In this document: one piece after another, positions 1 through 6,971 of the stretch | Numbering within the stretch: the stretch's first letter is position 1 | How the letters are laid out: the number at the start of each line of letters is the position of its first letter | NCBI GenBank assembly: GCA_964514305.1 | Contig: CAZEQD010000054.1 | Coordinates: forward strand, 1 to 13,145 | From: CAZEQD01 sp964514305 | Lineage (GTDB): Bacteria > Acidobacteriota > Aminicenantia > Aminicenantales > Aminicenantaceae | Direction of reading: 5' to 3' | Length of the DNA: 13,145 nt | Position numbers and translations under genes: made by a program | Notes under the pieces: generated by a model | Database searches by the model: none | Told to the model about the DNA's origin: nothing | What the model saw: only the letters and a program-made list of their open reading frames with translations

Positions 1-40
1 TTTGTAAGGGACAAAAGCTATTAGAATTATTGTAAACATT

Positions 41-70
41 AAAATTATGAAACTTATGAAGGTCTGACCC
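41..70 (+). repeat. Left copy of a perfect 30-bp inverted repeat
   Basis: Thirty bases here are the exact reverse complement of 12391-12420. The first base outside on each side does not match (40 against 12421, and 71 against 12390), so the repeat has sharp ends. Its inner end carries GGTCTGACCC, which contains the odd-length palindrome GGTC-W-GACC. No transposase lies next to it. It lies about 80 bp upstream of the first gene. It may be a dispersed REP-like element or the remnant of a mobile element end; the identity to the other copy is seen directly, the nature of the element is inferred. Confidence 0.85.
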
Positions 71-141
71 CAACGCTAATTAATTGTTTTTTTTATAGAC
101 TAAATGTGTTAATAAATAAAATAATGACCACAGAAAACAAA

Positions 142-147
142 AGGAGG
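142..147 (+). promoter_or_regulatory. Ribosome binding site of the Tat-exported hydrolase
   Basis: A full AGGAGG stands 4 nt before the ATG at 152 and fixes this start. I see no convincing sigma-70 promoter pair in the preceding 150 bases. Confidence 0.7.
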
Positions 148-151
148 CACT

Positions 152-1207
152 ATGAAAAATAAATATTCAAGAAGGAATTTTTTAAAGACAGGCGTTGGCT
201 TAGGTCTGGCCTCAATGGTCAGCCCCGCCAAAAACTTGGCTTACCTCCAGCCAAAGCCAGCCAAAATGTGTGTTGTTTCCAGCCGAAATGGCCTAAGAGC
301 CACAGCCAAAGCTATGGAACTTCTTAAACAGGGCAAAGATCCATTGGAAGCAGTCATTGCTGGTGTAAATATTGTCGAAAGCGATCCCAATGATATTACA
401 GTTGGTTATGGAGGCCTTCCCAATGAGGAAGGCGTGGTTGAGCTTGATGCCTCGGTCATGGACGGTCCCAGTCATAATGCTGGGGCTGTAGCCTGTCTTC
501 ATAATATTAAAAATCCTTCCAAAGTGGCCAGATTGGTTATGGAACGCACTGATCATGTCCTGCTGGTAGGCCGAGGAGCCTTGAAATTTGCTAAAGCACA
601 CGGCTTTAAAGAAGAAAACCTTCTTACTGATAAAGCCAGGGAAATTTGGCTGCGCCGCAAAGAAACTCTTTCTGACCGAGATTACTGGTTTCCGCCTAAA
701 TCTGAGACTCTTAATCCAGAGCTGAGAGCTTATGTGGATACCCACGGCACCATCAATTGTATTGCCATTGATCCTAAAGGCAATTTGGCTGGGGTGACTA
801 CAACCAGTGGTTTCTTCTTTAAAATACCAGGCCGGGTAGGGGATTCGCCTCTTATTGGAGCTGGGCTTTATGTCGATAATGAAGTCGGAGCAGCCGGCTC
901 TACCGGCCGAGGTGAAGCTAACATTTTAAACTGTGGCAGTTACCAGGTAGTGGACTTTATGAGAAGAGGCTTTTCTCCAGAAGAAGCCTGCCTTAAAACT
1001 TTAGAACGAATAGCTGATAAGTCAAAACTTAAGCCTTATCTTTTGGATAAAAACGGGCGGCCGCGATTCAGCCTTAATTTTTATGCTATAAACAAAAAAG
1101 GAGAATATGGAGCAGCTTCAATGTGGAGCGGCCGAAAATTTGCTGTCCATGACGGACAAGAAAACAGGTATCGCCCCACGGCCTATCTTTTTAAGAAAGA
1201 GAAATAG
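152..1207 (+). CDS. Tat-exported N4-(beta-N-acetylglucosaminyl)-L-asparaginase (Ntn hydrolase)
   Basis: This 351-residue protein belongs to the type 2 asparaginase/aspartylglucosaminidase family. Those enzymes cleave the Asn-GlcNAc bond of glycoasparagines after cutting themselves into two chains. The N-terminus has a textbook twin-arginine motif (SRRNFLK, residues 6-12) followed by a short hydrophobic stretch, so the folded enzyme is probably exported to the periplasm. The nucleophile should be Thr200 in THGTINCIAID. The flanking RVGDSPLIGAGLYVDNEVGA segment (228-247) is characteristic of the AGA branch, including the Elizabethkingia enzyme. The residue before the nucleophile is Gly, as in plant/E. 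coli type isoaspartyl peptidases, where aspartylglucosaminidases usually have Asp. An AGGAGG lies 4 nt before the ATG. The gene stands alone and converges with the rlpA-like gene. Glycoprotein or glycopeptide scavenging is the likely role; isoaspartyl peptidase activity is the alternative. Confidence 0.9.
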   Translation: MKNKYSRRNFLKTGVGLGLASMVSPAKNLAYLQPKPAKMCVVSSRNGLRATAKAMELLKQGKDPLEAVIAGVNIVESDPNDITVGYGGLPNEEGVVELDASVMDGPSHNAGAVACLHNIKNPSKVARLVMERTDHVLLVGRGALKFAKAHGFKEENLLTDKAREIWLRRKETLSDRDYWFPPKSETLNPELRAYVDTHGTINCIAIDPKGNLAGVTTTSGFFFKIPGRVGDSPLIGAGLYVDNEVGAAGSTGRGEANILNCGSYQVVDFMRRGFSPEEACLKTLERIADKSKLKPYLLDKNGRPRFSLNFYAINKKGEYGAASMWSGRKFAVHDGQENRYRPTAYLFKKEK

Positions 1208-1213
1208 AAAATT

Positions 1214-1239
1214 AGCTGAATTTGTTCTGCTGCTTTTTT
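1214..1239 (+). terminator. Possible weak Rho-independent terminator after the hydrolase gene
   Basis: A short stem AGCxG/CxGCT (1214-1218 with 1227-1231, one T-T mismatch) is followed by a six-T run at 1234-1239, just after the stop codon at 1205-1207. The stem is short, so this is tentative. It sits in the 36-bp gap between two convergent genes. Confidence 0.25.
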
Positions 1240-1243
1240 ATAA

Positions 1244-1903
1244 TTATTGGTCAGAATTTGGTTCCTTTTCAATGATAAAGACTGAATAACCGTCTTTAAC
1301 CAGTTCCTCTGCAAGTTTTTGGGCTTCCTCCATACTGGCCACTCTGATTCTTACTCTGTAGTAAGTTTGGTTAGAAGTTTTAAAGAGGGCTATATAGACT
1401 CCTTTATATTTATTCTCCAATTCCTGTTTAAGATGCCGGGCGTTTTTCTCAAAAACAAAAGCTCCGACCTGAACAATAAAATTTTTATGAGCAGACTCAA
1501 CTGGAACCTGGCCCAGAACCTCAATCCTGACGGGGACCACTCCTTGACCAACCATATCCAGCATTTTGGCCGCAGCATAGGAAAGGTCGATTATCCTCCC
1601 CCTGACAAATGGCCCGCGGTCATTAATCTTGACTATAACTGATTTTCCATTCTTTAGATTAGTAACAATAACCTTTGTTCCGAAAGGAAGCGTTCTGTGG
1701 GCAGCCGTCAAATCGTACATATTGAAGACCTCGCGGCTGGAAGTCAGTTTTCCATGAAATTGGGGCCCGTACCAAGATGCCAGCCCGGTCTGAATGTCAG
1801 CTGGCGGCTGATATTTGATGCGGGCACATGATGTCAGAAATAAGCCTAGAATTAGTAGCCAGATAATTCTTCTTAAATAGCTGTGATTTTGAATGTATTT
1901 CAT
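1244..1903 (-). CDS. rlpA: RlpA-like septal ring lipoprotein with SPOR domain
   Basis: From the ATG at 1903 the product is 219 residues. It begins with a lipoprotein signal peptide (LRRIIWLLILGLFLTSC) whose lipobox cysteine is residue 26. A double-psi beta-barrel follows (about 40-130), with the family blocks ASWYG, TAAHRTLPFGT, INDRGPF and GRIIDLS. A C-terminal SPOR domain (about 141-212, starting NFIVQVGAF) should bind denuded septal glycan. RlpA proteins act as lytic transglycosylases or scaffolds at the septum. The histidine corresponding to the catalytic His of Pseudomonas RlpA is kept (His69), while the Asp eight residues before it is Asn61, a substitution common in RlpA-like proteins. 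A TTG seven codons upstream (1924) could also start translation, but neither start has a clear Shine-Dalgarno and the ATG gives the more usual signal peptide. Confidence 0.88.
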   Translation of the reverse strand: MKYIQNHSYLRRIIWLLILGLFLTSCARIKYQPPADIQTGLASWYGPQFHGKLTSSREVFNMYDLTAAHRTLPFGTKVIVTNLKNGKSVIVKINDRGPFVRGRIIDLSYAAAKMLDMVGQGVVPVRIEVLGQVPVESAHKNFIVQVGAFVFEKNARHLKQELENKYKGVYIALFKTSNQTYYRVRIRVASMEEAQKLAEELVKDGYSVFIIEKEPNSDQ

Positions 1904-2061
1904 TTCACTTATTGTAATGGACAAGTGTTGATGTTGATAACCGTATAAATAATCTCAAATTTTGGGCCATCAATCAACGGCAGAATTTGAATCACTTTTT
2001 ATGGAAAAATATTTTTATTTTTTATAGAATAAATGGCCTCTGTATGGCAGGGGTTTTCAAC

Positions 2062-2442
2062 ATGAAGATAAAAAACCTTGTTTATTTTCTACCTTCAATC
2101 TTCTATTACGCTCTTATTATTTTTCTTTCCTCCCAATCTTTCCAGGTAAAAGCCCCTTTGTCTTTTTCCGATAAAGGAATTCACTTCTTGGAATTTGGCC
2201 TTTTTTCCCTTCTTCTTTCTTACGGCTATTTTAAAGGCTTAAACCTCTCACCCCAACTAAAATCGGTAATTATTATTGGCAGTGGCATTATTCTTAGCCT
2301 GTTAGATGAATGTCATCAATATTTTGTGCCTCAGCGCCAATTTGATGTTTTAGATATTACAGCAGACAGTATAGGTATTATATTTGGTCTTTTGTTATTT
2401 TTATACCTGAGGCAGAGAGTAAAATTTTTTAAAGAAACTTAA
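2062..2442 (+). CDS. VanZ-like small membrane protein
   Basis: The 126-residue protein has about four hydrophobic segments (roughly 6-24, 40-57, 67-82 and 100-118) and both hallmark stretches of the VanZ family: DKGIHFLEF (37-45) and the segment 82-105 with DExxQ, QR, a D and a final ADSxG. VanZ proteins sit in the inner membrane; VanZ itself gives low-level teicoplanin resistance, but the role of most homologues is unknown. The reading frame is open from 1987, yet I choose the ATG at 2062 because AGGGG (2049-2053) lies 8 nt before it and the protein then starts directly at the first membrane helix. A TAGAAT at 2025-2030 with a poor -35 may be its promoter. The last 14 bases overlap the convergent LOG-family gene. 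Confidence 0.8.
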   Translation: MKIKNLVYFLPSIFYYALIIFLSSQSFQVKAPLSFSDKGIHFLEFGLFSLLLSYGYFKGLNLSPQLKSVIIIGSGIILSLLDECHQYFVPQRQFDVLDITADSIGIIFGLLLFLYLRQRVKFFKET

Positions 2443-3163
2443 CAAAGTTCTTTTTTAAAAAAGAAAAAGCCTCTTTGGGGGTGGAGGCATAGGAAAAAAG
2501 ATGGATGTCTTCTTGATTGATGGTTTTATACTTTAAAAAAGATTCGAAGTTTATTATTTCCCGCCAGTATTTTTCTCCGTAAAGAAGAATGATAATATGA
2601 TTGCGGTCTATTTTTCCGGTTTGAATTAAGGTTAAAGTTTCAAAAACTTCATCCAGGGTGCCGTAACCTCCAGGAAAGGCAACGACAGCTTTGGCTTTAT
2701 AGATCAACCAGAATTTGCGCATAAAGAAATAATGGAAAAGGAAAGAAAGTTCTTCTGAAATATAAGGGTTAGGGTACTGCTCGACTGGCATAGAGATATT
2801 CATCCCGATTGATTTTCCACCAGCCCGAAAGGCCCCTCGATTGGCAGCTTCCATGATGCCCGGGCCGCCGCCAGTGCAGATAACAAAGTTTTTTCCTTTG
2901 GCCTTTAATTTTATGGCCCATTTAACCAGATAATAAGCCAGCTCTTCTGCTTCCCAATAATACTTGGTAAGAAGTTCACCCTTTTCCTCAGGATTAGCTT
3001 TGGAAGAACCTAAAAATAAGACAGTATTATTTACCTTGTATTTTCTCAAACGAGCCAGAGGTTCCAGGTATTCGCTTAAAATCCTGATGGTTCGGGCCTC
3101 ATTGGAATGAAGGAAATGGGAGTTTTGATAGGCTTTTTTGGGGATTTCCTTTTTTTTGGCCAT
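2429..3163 (-). CDS. LOG-family (TIGR00730-type) nucleotide-processing protein
   Basis: A 244-residue Rossmann-fold protein of the family once mislabelled lysine decarboxylase. Members studied so far remove the base from a nucleoside 5'-monophosphate (cytokinin-activating LOG) or hydrolyse other nucleotides. The signature blocks are GGGPGIMEAANRGA (98-111) and PGGYGTLDE (164-172), the latter holding the conserved glutamate, with the conserved Arg-Lys pair in FFMRKFW just before. An N-terminal extension of about 45 residues precedes the fold, so this is the longer bacterial subtype. The physiological substrate cannot be read from the sequence. I chose the ATG at 3163, not the GTG at 3169, because AAGAGGTGG lies at proper spacing before it. 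The gene has its own promoter and its 3' end overlaps the vanZ-like gene tail to tail. Confidence 0.87.
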   Translation of the reverse strand: MAKKKEIPKKAYQNSHFLHSNEARTIRILSEYLEPLARLRKYKVNNTVLFLGSSKANPEEKGELLTKYYWEAEELAYYLVKWAIKLKAKGKNFVICTGGGPGIMEAANRGAFRAGGKSIGMNISMPVEQYPNPYISEELSFLFHYFFMRKFWLIYKAKAVVAFPGGYGTLDEVFETLTLIQTGKIDRNHIIILLYGEKYWREIINFESFLKYKTINQEDIHLFSYASTPKEAFSFLKKNFVKFL

Positions 3164-3190
3164 ATCCACCTCTTGTTAAGATGAAGAGAA

Positions 3191-3219
3191 ATTCTATACG
3201 AAATAGAGGCAGAATACAA
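3191..3219 (-). promoter_or_regulatory. Sigma-70-type promoter of the LOG-family gene
   Basis: On the minus strand TTGTAT (3219-3214) and TAGAAT (3196-3191) are separated by exactly 17 bp, ending about 28 nt before the ATG at 3163. An imperfect palindrome (3224-3243) touches the upstream edge of the -35 box. Confidence 0.6.
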
Positions 3220-3223
3220 GGGA

Positions 3224-3313
3224 AACGGTCTAAACAGTCCGTTAAGGATAGCGGAGCCTAAAGATATCATATCATCGCTGTAGAGAGCGGTCTCCGAGCG
3301 CTCCATTGGAGAC
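3224..3313. other. Cluster of three hairpins between divergent promoters
   Basis: This intergenic stretch is less AT-rich than its flanks and holds three inverted repeats in 90 bp. The first is AACGG-T-CT (3224-3231) with AG-T-CCGTT (3236-3243), loop AAAC and one T-T mismatch. The second is ATAGCG (3248-3253) with CGCTGT (3276-3281), one G-T pair. The third is GTCTCC (3290-3295) with GGAGAC (3308-3313), with an alternative GAGCG/CGCTC pairing (3285-3289 and 3299-3303). It may hold regulator binding sites or a small RNA. I recognise no known RNA family. The pairing is seen; any function is inferred. Confidence 0.4.
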
Positions 3314-3351
3314 AACGAACCCGAGAGGCAGAGAGAACAGAATAATAAATT

Positions 3352-3380
3352 TTGACTTAAATTAGCACCTGTGTTATCTA
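3352..3380 (+). promoter_or_regulatory. Sigma-70-type promoter of the purine operon
   Basis: TTGACT (3352-3357) and TATCTA (3375-3380) are spaced by 17 bp, placing the transcript start near 3387, about 30 nt before the first ATG. The leader is A-rich and has no Shine-Dalgarno-like sequence before 3418. Confidence 0.6.
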
Positions 3381-3417
3381 TAAATCCTCAGCTAAAACTT
3401 TAATAAGTTGAAAAAAA

Positions 3418-4155
3418 ATGGAAAAATTAAAAGAAAAAAAATATCCAGGCCGCCTCATAATTCTGGGTAAAGATTTAAGTGGCAAGAAGGTAATTGCTGT
3501 CTATGCTATTACTGGTAGATCTCCCTCCAGCCAGGCCAGAAGATTGGTTAGAAAAAACAATTCAATCTGGACTGAAGCCATAGGAGAGAGAAAGCTACGA
3601 GCTGCCAAAACTGAGATTCTTCTCTATCCAGCTCTTTATTTATCCAAGGGAATAGCCATTGGTAACGGCCAGCAAACAGAGGCTGTAAAAAACAATTTAA
3701 AACCTGACCACAATCCTCTCCAGATTCTGAGTTCGGCTCTGGCTGAGTGGAGCTATGAGAACGACCCACCTCTATTTACTCCTCGAATAAGCGGCTGTCT
3801 TGTCTCTTCTGATAAAGCAGCATTGAGCATAATTAAAAAAGGAGAAGACAGCTTTCTTCTAAGGAATATCTTTGAATTTCCTTTAATTCCCGGCAAAGGC
3901 AAACTGATTTCTACCTACCAGGGAAAAAATAGGGATTTAGTGCTTTCTTTTAAGGGGGAACCAGAGGAAATCGAGCTCAAAGCTACAAATGCCCAGGATA
4001 TGGCCCTGGCTGTTTATCTTGCCTTAGAGCCGGCCAACGGGGAAAAAGATCTGCGAATAGCTGTGGTCAGTGTTTTCTCCTCTGACCTGAGCTCTGACCA
4101 ATACGAAGTCTCTATAATTAATAGATATGAAAGGAAATATAATTCCGATGAATGA
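3418..4155 (+). CDS. purO: PurO-type IMP cyclohydrolase (archaeal family)
   Basis: The 245-residue product matches the archaeal IMP cyclohydrolase family (Ntn-hydrolase-like fold, as in Methanothermobacter MTH1020), which closes FAICAR to IMP in the last step of purine synthesis. Recognisable blocks are YPGRLIILGKD (9-19), YAITGRSPSSQ (29-39), AIGNGQQT (80-87) and YENDPPLFTPRI (113-124), the last resembling YEKDELNTPRI of the archaeal enzyme. It shares nothing with the MGS-fold cyclohydrolase half of PurH. It overlaps the following AICAR transformylase gene, so the two proteins probably perform the last two purine steps together. The assignment rests on motif recall; it is about 45 residues longer than the archaeal proteins, with the extra length mostly after residue 130. 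No Shine-Dalgarno is visible, but the ATG fits the promoter and the start of the conserved fold. Confidence 0.8.
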   Translation: MEKLKEKKYPGRLIILGKDLSGKKVIAVYAITGRSPSSQARRLVRKNNSIWTEAIGERKLRAAKTEILLYPALYLSKGIAIGNGQQTEAVKNNLKPDHNPLQILSSALAEWSYENDPPLFTPRISGCLVSSDKAALSIIKKGEDSFLLRNIFEFPLIPGKGKLISTYQGKNRDLVLSFKGEPEEIELKATNAQDMALAVYLALEPANGEKDLRIAVVSVFSSDLSSDQYEVSIINRYERKYNSDE

Positions 4156-5227
4156 TATAAGTAAAAAAACACGACGCCAATATCGAACAAAAGTTGAGGA
4201 AGATTTTCCTTCTAGGTTTGTAGTAGGCACAAAAACATTTGAGAAAGCGCTGTCCATGCGGTATGGAGAAAATCCTGGCTATCCAGCTGCCTTCTACCGG
4301 GAAGATGGGGCTTCTGGGCCTAACATGGCCACTATGACTGTTCTTCAGGAAAGCAGTAAGGGATTAAGCTATATAAATGTATCTGATATGGATTTAGGTC
4401 AAAGGCTGCTTAAAAAACTCTCAGAAATTTATCCAACCAACCTCATCTGTGTTATAGTCAAACATGAGATGCCCAGTGGAGTGGCTATGGGCAGTTCCCC
4501 GGAAGAGGTTTTTAGCAAAGCCTGGAAGTGTGATCCTCTTTCTAACTTTGGCAGTATTGATGTTTTTAATTACAAAATTACCCCGGGACTGGCTGAGATT
4601 CTTATCGAGAGCCAGAGGAACATAGAAGTCGTTTATGCTCCTGAATTTGCACCTGAAGCTTTAGAGATACTGGCTAAAAGGAAATCACTCAGAGTAGTAA
4701 AAATGGGCGCTTCTCTCACTGAACCGGCCATTGACAATGGTCTCGAATTCAAGCGGATTGCTGGTGGCCTTTTAATTCAAAAAAGGTTTGACTCCAAAAT
4801 AACCTCTCCTCAAGCAGTTGATGTCGTCTCGAAGAAAAAACCTTCCCCTGAAGAGCTGGAGGCAGCTATTTTTAACTGGATTGTGGCCTGTTTTACTCGC
4901 TCCAATGCTGTCGTTATTGGTCAAAAAGACAAAGTCCACGGTATTGGCTCAGGCCAGAGAAGCCGGATTGATGCGGCTGAATGTGCTATTAGGTATTCAA
5001 GGAGAGGCTACGGGCCTCAGGGATGTATCATGGCTTCTGATGCATTTATGCCTTTTACAGATGTAGTTGAACTGGCTGCCAAAAATGGCCTGACCGCTAT
5101 CATTTATCCCTTAGGCTCGATAAGGGACCAGGAAGTTATAGATAAAGCGAATGAATATGGACTGGCCATGATTGTTACCAAAAAGCCTGGAGAGACTGAT
5201 TGTGAGAGGGGTTTTCTCCATCGATAA
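4148..5227 (+). CDS. Stand-alone AICAR formyltransferase (C-terminal PurH domain only)
   Basis: This 359-residue protein is the AICAR transformylase half of PurH without the cyclohydrolase domain, a form sometimes called PurV. It would formylate AICAR with 10-formyl-tetrahydrofolate to give FAICAR. Family blocks in order: RYGENP (38-43), VKHEMPSG (104-111, with the catalytic Lys105-His106), CDPLSNFGS, AGGLLIQ (205-211), SNAVVIGQ (252-259), GIGSGQRSRID (265-275), ASDAFMPF (296-303) and GSIRDQEVI (323-331). It departs from usual PurH at two places: NPHQ is NPGY, and KHTNPCG is KHEMPSG. The start at 4148 has AGGA at 4132-4135, rather far upstream, and overlaps the purO stop by 8 nt; an in-frame ATG at 4127 has no ribosome site. 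Translational coupling with purO is likely. Confidence 0.87.
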   Translation: MNDISKKTRRQYRTKVEEDFPSRFVVGTKTFEKALSMRYGENPGYPAAFYREDGASGPNMATMTVLQESSKGLSYINVSDMDLGQRLLKKLSEIYPTNLICVIVKHEMPSGVAMGSSPEEVFSKAWKCDPLSNFGSIDVFNYKITPGLAEILIESQRNIEVVYAPEFAPEALEILAKRKSLRVVKMGASLTEPAIDNGLEFKRIAGGLLIQKRFDSKITSPQAVDVVSKKKPSPEELEAAIFNWIVACFTRSNAVVIGQKDKVHGIGSGQRSRIDAAECAIRYSRRGYGPQGCIMASDAFMPFTDVVELAAKNGLTAIIYPLGSIRDQEVIDKANEYGLAMIVTKKPGETDCERGFLHR

Positions 5228-5233
5228 TTGAGC

Positions 5234-5261
5234 TTGACTTAAACTAAGATAAAAATATAAT
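5234..5261 (+). promoter_or_regulatory. Strong sigma-70-type promoter for the malic enzyme transcript
   Basis: TTGACT (5234-5239) and a perfect TATAAT (5256-5261) are 16 bp apart, starting 7 nt after the stop codon of the AICAR transformylase gene. Initiation near 5268 would give a leader of about 240 nt before the malic enzyme ATG. Confidence 0.6.
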
Positions 5262-5437
5262 AGTCTAACTTTAAAATATGGATGGTTAAATTAAATACAG
5301 TTTTATTCCAGAAGGAGTAGGAAATATTTTTTAATGTATAAAAGGCAAAAATAAATTGAAGAGAGAAACGCATATAATATTTTTATCAGGATTTCTTTGA
5401 CTAAACTTAAAGTGAGAACACCAAATTTTCTCAATAA

Positions 5438-5466
5438 TATTGCTTTTATTTATAGTTAAAGCAATA
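5438..5466 (+). other. Hairpin in the malic enzyme leader
   Basis: TATTGCTTT (5438-5446) pairs perfectly with AAAGCAATA (5458-5466), a 9-bp stem with an 11-nt loop, about 45 nt before the malic enzyme start. No U-tract follows, so it is not a simple terminator. The rest of the 5262-5498 leader is very AT-rich and I recognise no riboswitch in it. Confidence 0.4.
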
Positions 5467-5498
5467 AGCAATAATATTTGGTTATTAGTAAGAGCAAA

Positions 5499-5504
5499 AG
5501 GAGG
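5499..5504 (+). promoter_or_regulatory. Ribosome binding site of the malic enzyme
   Basis: A full AGGAGG is placed 6 nt before the ATG at 5511 and fixes this start. Confidence 0.7.
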
Positions 5505-5510
5505 TTATAA

Positions 5511-6853
5511 ATGAAAAAATTGACAGTGGAAGAGTTGTTAGCCAAAGCGGAACAACCCTCCAAGGATGCTTTAAGGCTTCATCCATATTATAGAGGAAAA
5601 ATAGAGGTTTTGCCTAAATGCAGAATTAAATCTTTCCAGGATTTTGGCATCTGGTATACACCTGGAGTGGCTTCTCCCTGTAAGGAGATATATGCGGATA
5701 AAGAAAAAGTTTATGAAATGACCAACAAATGGAATTTTGTGGCTGTAGTTTCTGATGGTTCCAGAGTCTTAGGCTTAGGCAACATTGGTCCTGAAGCCGG
5801 TCTGCCAGTTATGGAAGGAAAAGCACTTCTTTATAAGTATTTAGGTGGGGTCGATGCCTTTCCTATCTGCCTGGGAACTGGTGAGCCTGAGGAAATTATC
5901 CAGGCGGTCAAATGGCTCCAGCCTACTTTTGGCGGAATTAATTTGGAAGATATTGCTCATCCTAAGTGTTTCCATATCCTGGATACCTTAAGAAGAGAAA
6001 TGGAAATCCCTGTTTGGCATGATGATCAACAGGGTACAGCTTGCGTTACCTTGGCTGGATTGATAAATGCAGTTAAAATAGTTAACAAAAAACTTGAAGA
6101 TATAAAAATTGCATTAATTGGAGCTGGGGCAGCTAATATTGCCATTTCCAGGCTAATCATTACTGCTGGCGTAAAACCAGAAAACATTATTGCTGTTGAT
6201 TCAAGAGGAATTCTCCACAAAAATCGAGGTGATAGAGATATTTTAAAGACAAAATACAAACAGAAATGGCATCTTTGTGAGATAACTAACCCCAAAGGAA
6301 TCAAAGGCGATATCAAAGATGCAATGGAAGGAGCTGATGTTGTTCTGTCTGCTTCCAAACCAGGTCCAGGCGTTATAAAAAAAGAATGGGTGACCAGAAT
6401 GGCTGAAGACGCTATTGTTTTTGCTTCAGCCAATCCAATCCCTGAGATTTGGCCCTGGGAAGCCAAAGAAGCAGGAGCCAGAATAGTAGCTACAGGCCGC
6501 TCTGATTTTCCCAATCAAGTTAATAATTCTTTAGGATTTCCGGGAATATTCAGGGGAGCCCTGGACATAAGAGCTATCAAAATAACAGATGAAATGTGTA
6601 TTGAAGCCGCCAAAGAACTGGCCAAAGTAGCCGAGGATAATGGCCTTCATGAAGACTACATTATCCCTAATATGGACCAGTGGGAAGTATTCCCGCGAGA
6701 GGCGGTAGCTGTAGGCAGCAAAGGAATAGAGCAGGGTGTGGCCCGGGTCAAAACCCCAGCAGAGAAGCGATTCGAACAAGCCGAGGAGATAATCCGCAAA
6801 GCCAGAGCAGAAGTTCAGCTAATGATGAAAGAAAAATTTATCATCGACCCCGA
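5511..6853 (+). CDS. NAD(P)-dependent malic enzyme, 3' end lost in assembly gap
   Basis: The 447 codons present encode a malic enzyme of the short bacterial/archaeal type, which decarboxylates malate to pyruvate with reduction of NAD(P). Catalytic Tyr49 lies in IWYTPGVA and Lys104 in EGKALLYK, the same 55-residue spacing as in the Thermotoga enzyme. Metal ligands are Glu146-Asp147 (NLEDIAH) and the aspartates of HDDQQGTA (170-177). A dinucleotide loop GAGAAN (204-209) starts the Rossmann domain, and SANPIPEIWPWEA and NNSLGFPGIFRGALD follow in their usual places. The sequence ends at the N run in what looks like the C-terminal helix, so probably only a few residues are missing. I see no start of the phosphotransacetylase domain of MaeB-type fusions, but the gap hides whether one follows. 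Any reading frame continuing through the Ns is artificial. Confidence 0.9.
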
Positions 6854-6953
6854 NNNNNNNNNNNNNNNNNNNNNNNNNNNNNNNNNNNNNNNNNNNNNNN
6901 NNNNNNNNNNNNNNNNNNNNNNNNNNNNNNNNNNNNNNNNNNNNNNNNNNNNN
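6854..6953. other. Assembly gap of 100 N
   Basis: Exactly 100 Ns, the conventional placeholder for a scaffold gap of unknown length. The true distance between the malic enzyme and the dnaK operon is therefore unknown, and the join itself rests on scaffolding evidence that cannot be seen here. Confidence 0.97.
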
Positions 6954-6971
6954 GTATTTAGACTCTACTAT

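Noticed and set aside
293..745. 150-codon open frame antisense to the Tat-exported hydrolase
   Set aside because: It is a shadow of the conserved coding strand with no ribosome site or motif.
2469..2488. GCCTC/GAGGC hairpin considered as terminator for the vanZ-like gene
   Set aside because: It lies inside the LOG-family coding sequence and is not followed by a T run on the plus strand.
3076..3315. 79-codon open frame on the minus strand covering the LOG-gene promoter
   Set aside because: It overlaps the start of the LOG-family gene in another frame, runs through the promoter and hairpin region, and encodes nothing family-like.
4081..4101. Direct repeat TCTGACC twice, 12 bp apart, compared with the GGTCTGACCC core of the 30-bp repeat
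   Set aside because: It lies in the purO coding sequence, is too short, and shares no further bases with the 30-bp element.
6026..6514. 162-codon open frame antisense to the malic enzyme
   Set aside because: It lies wholly opposite a strongly conserved gene and its translation is a low-complexity shadow.
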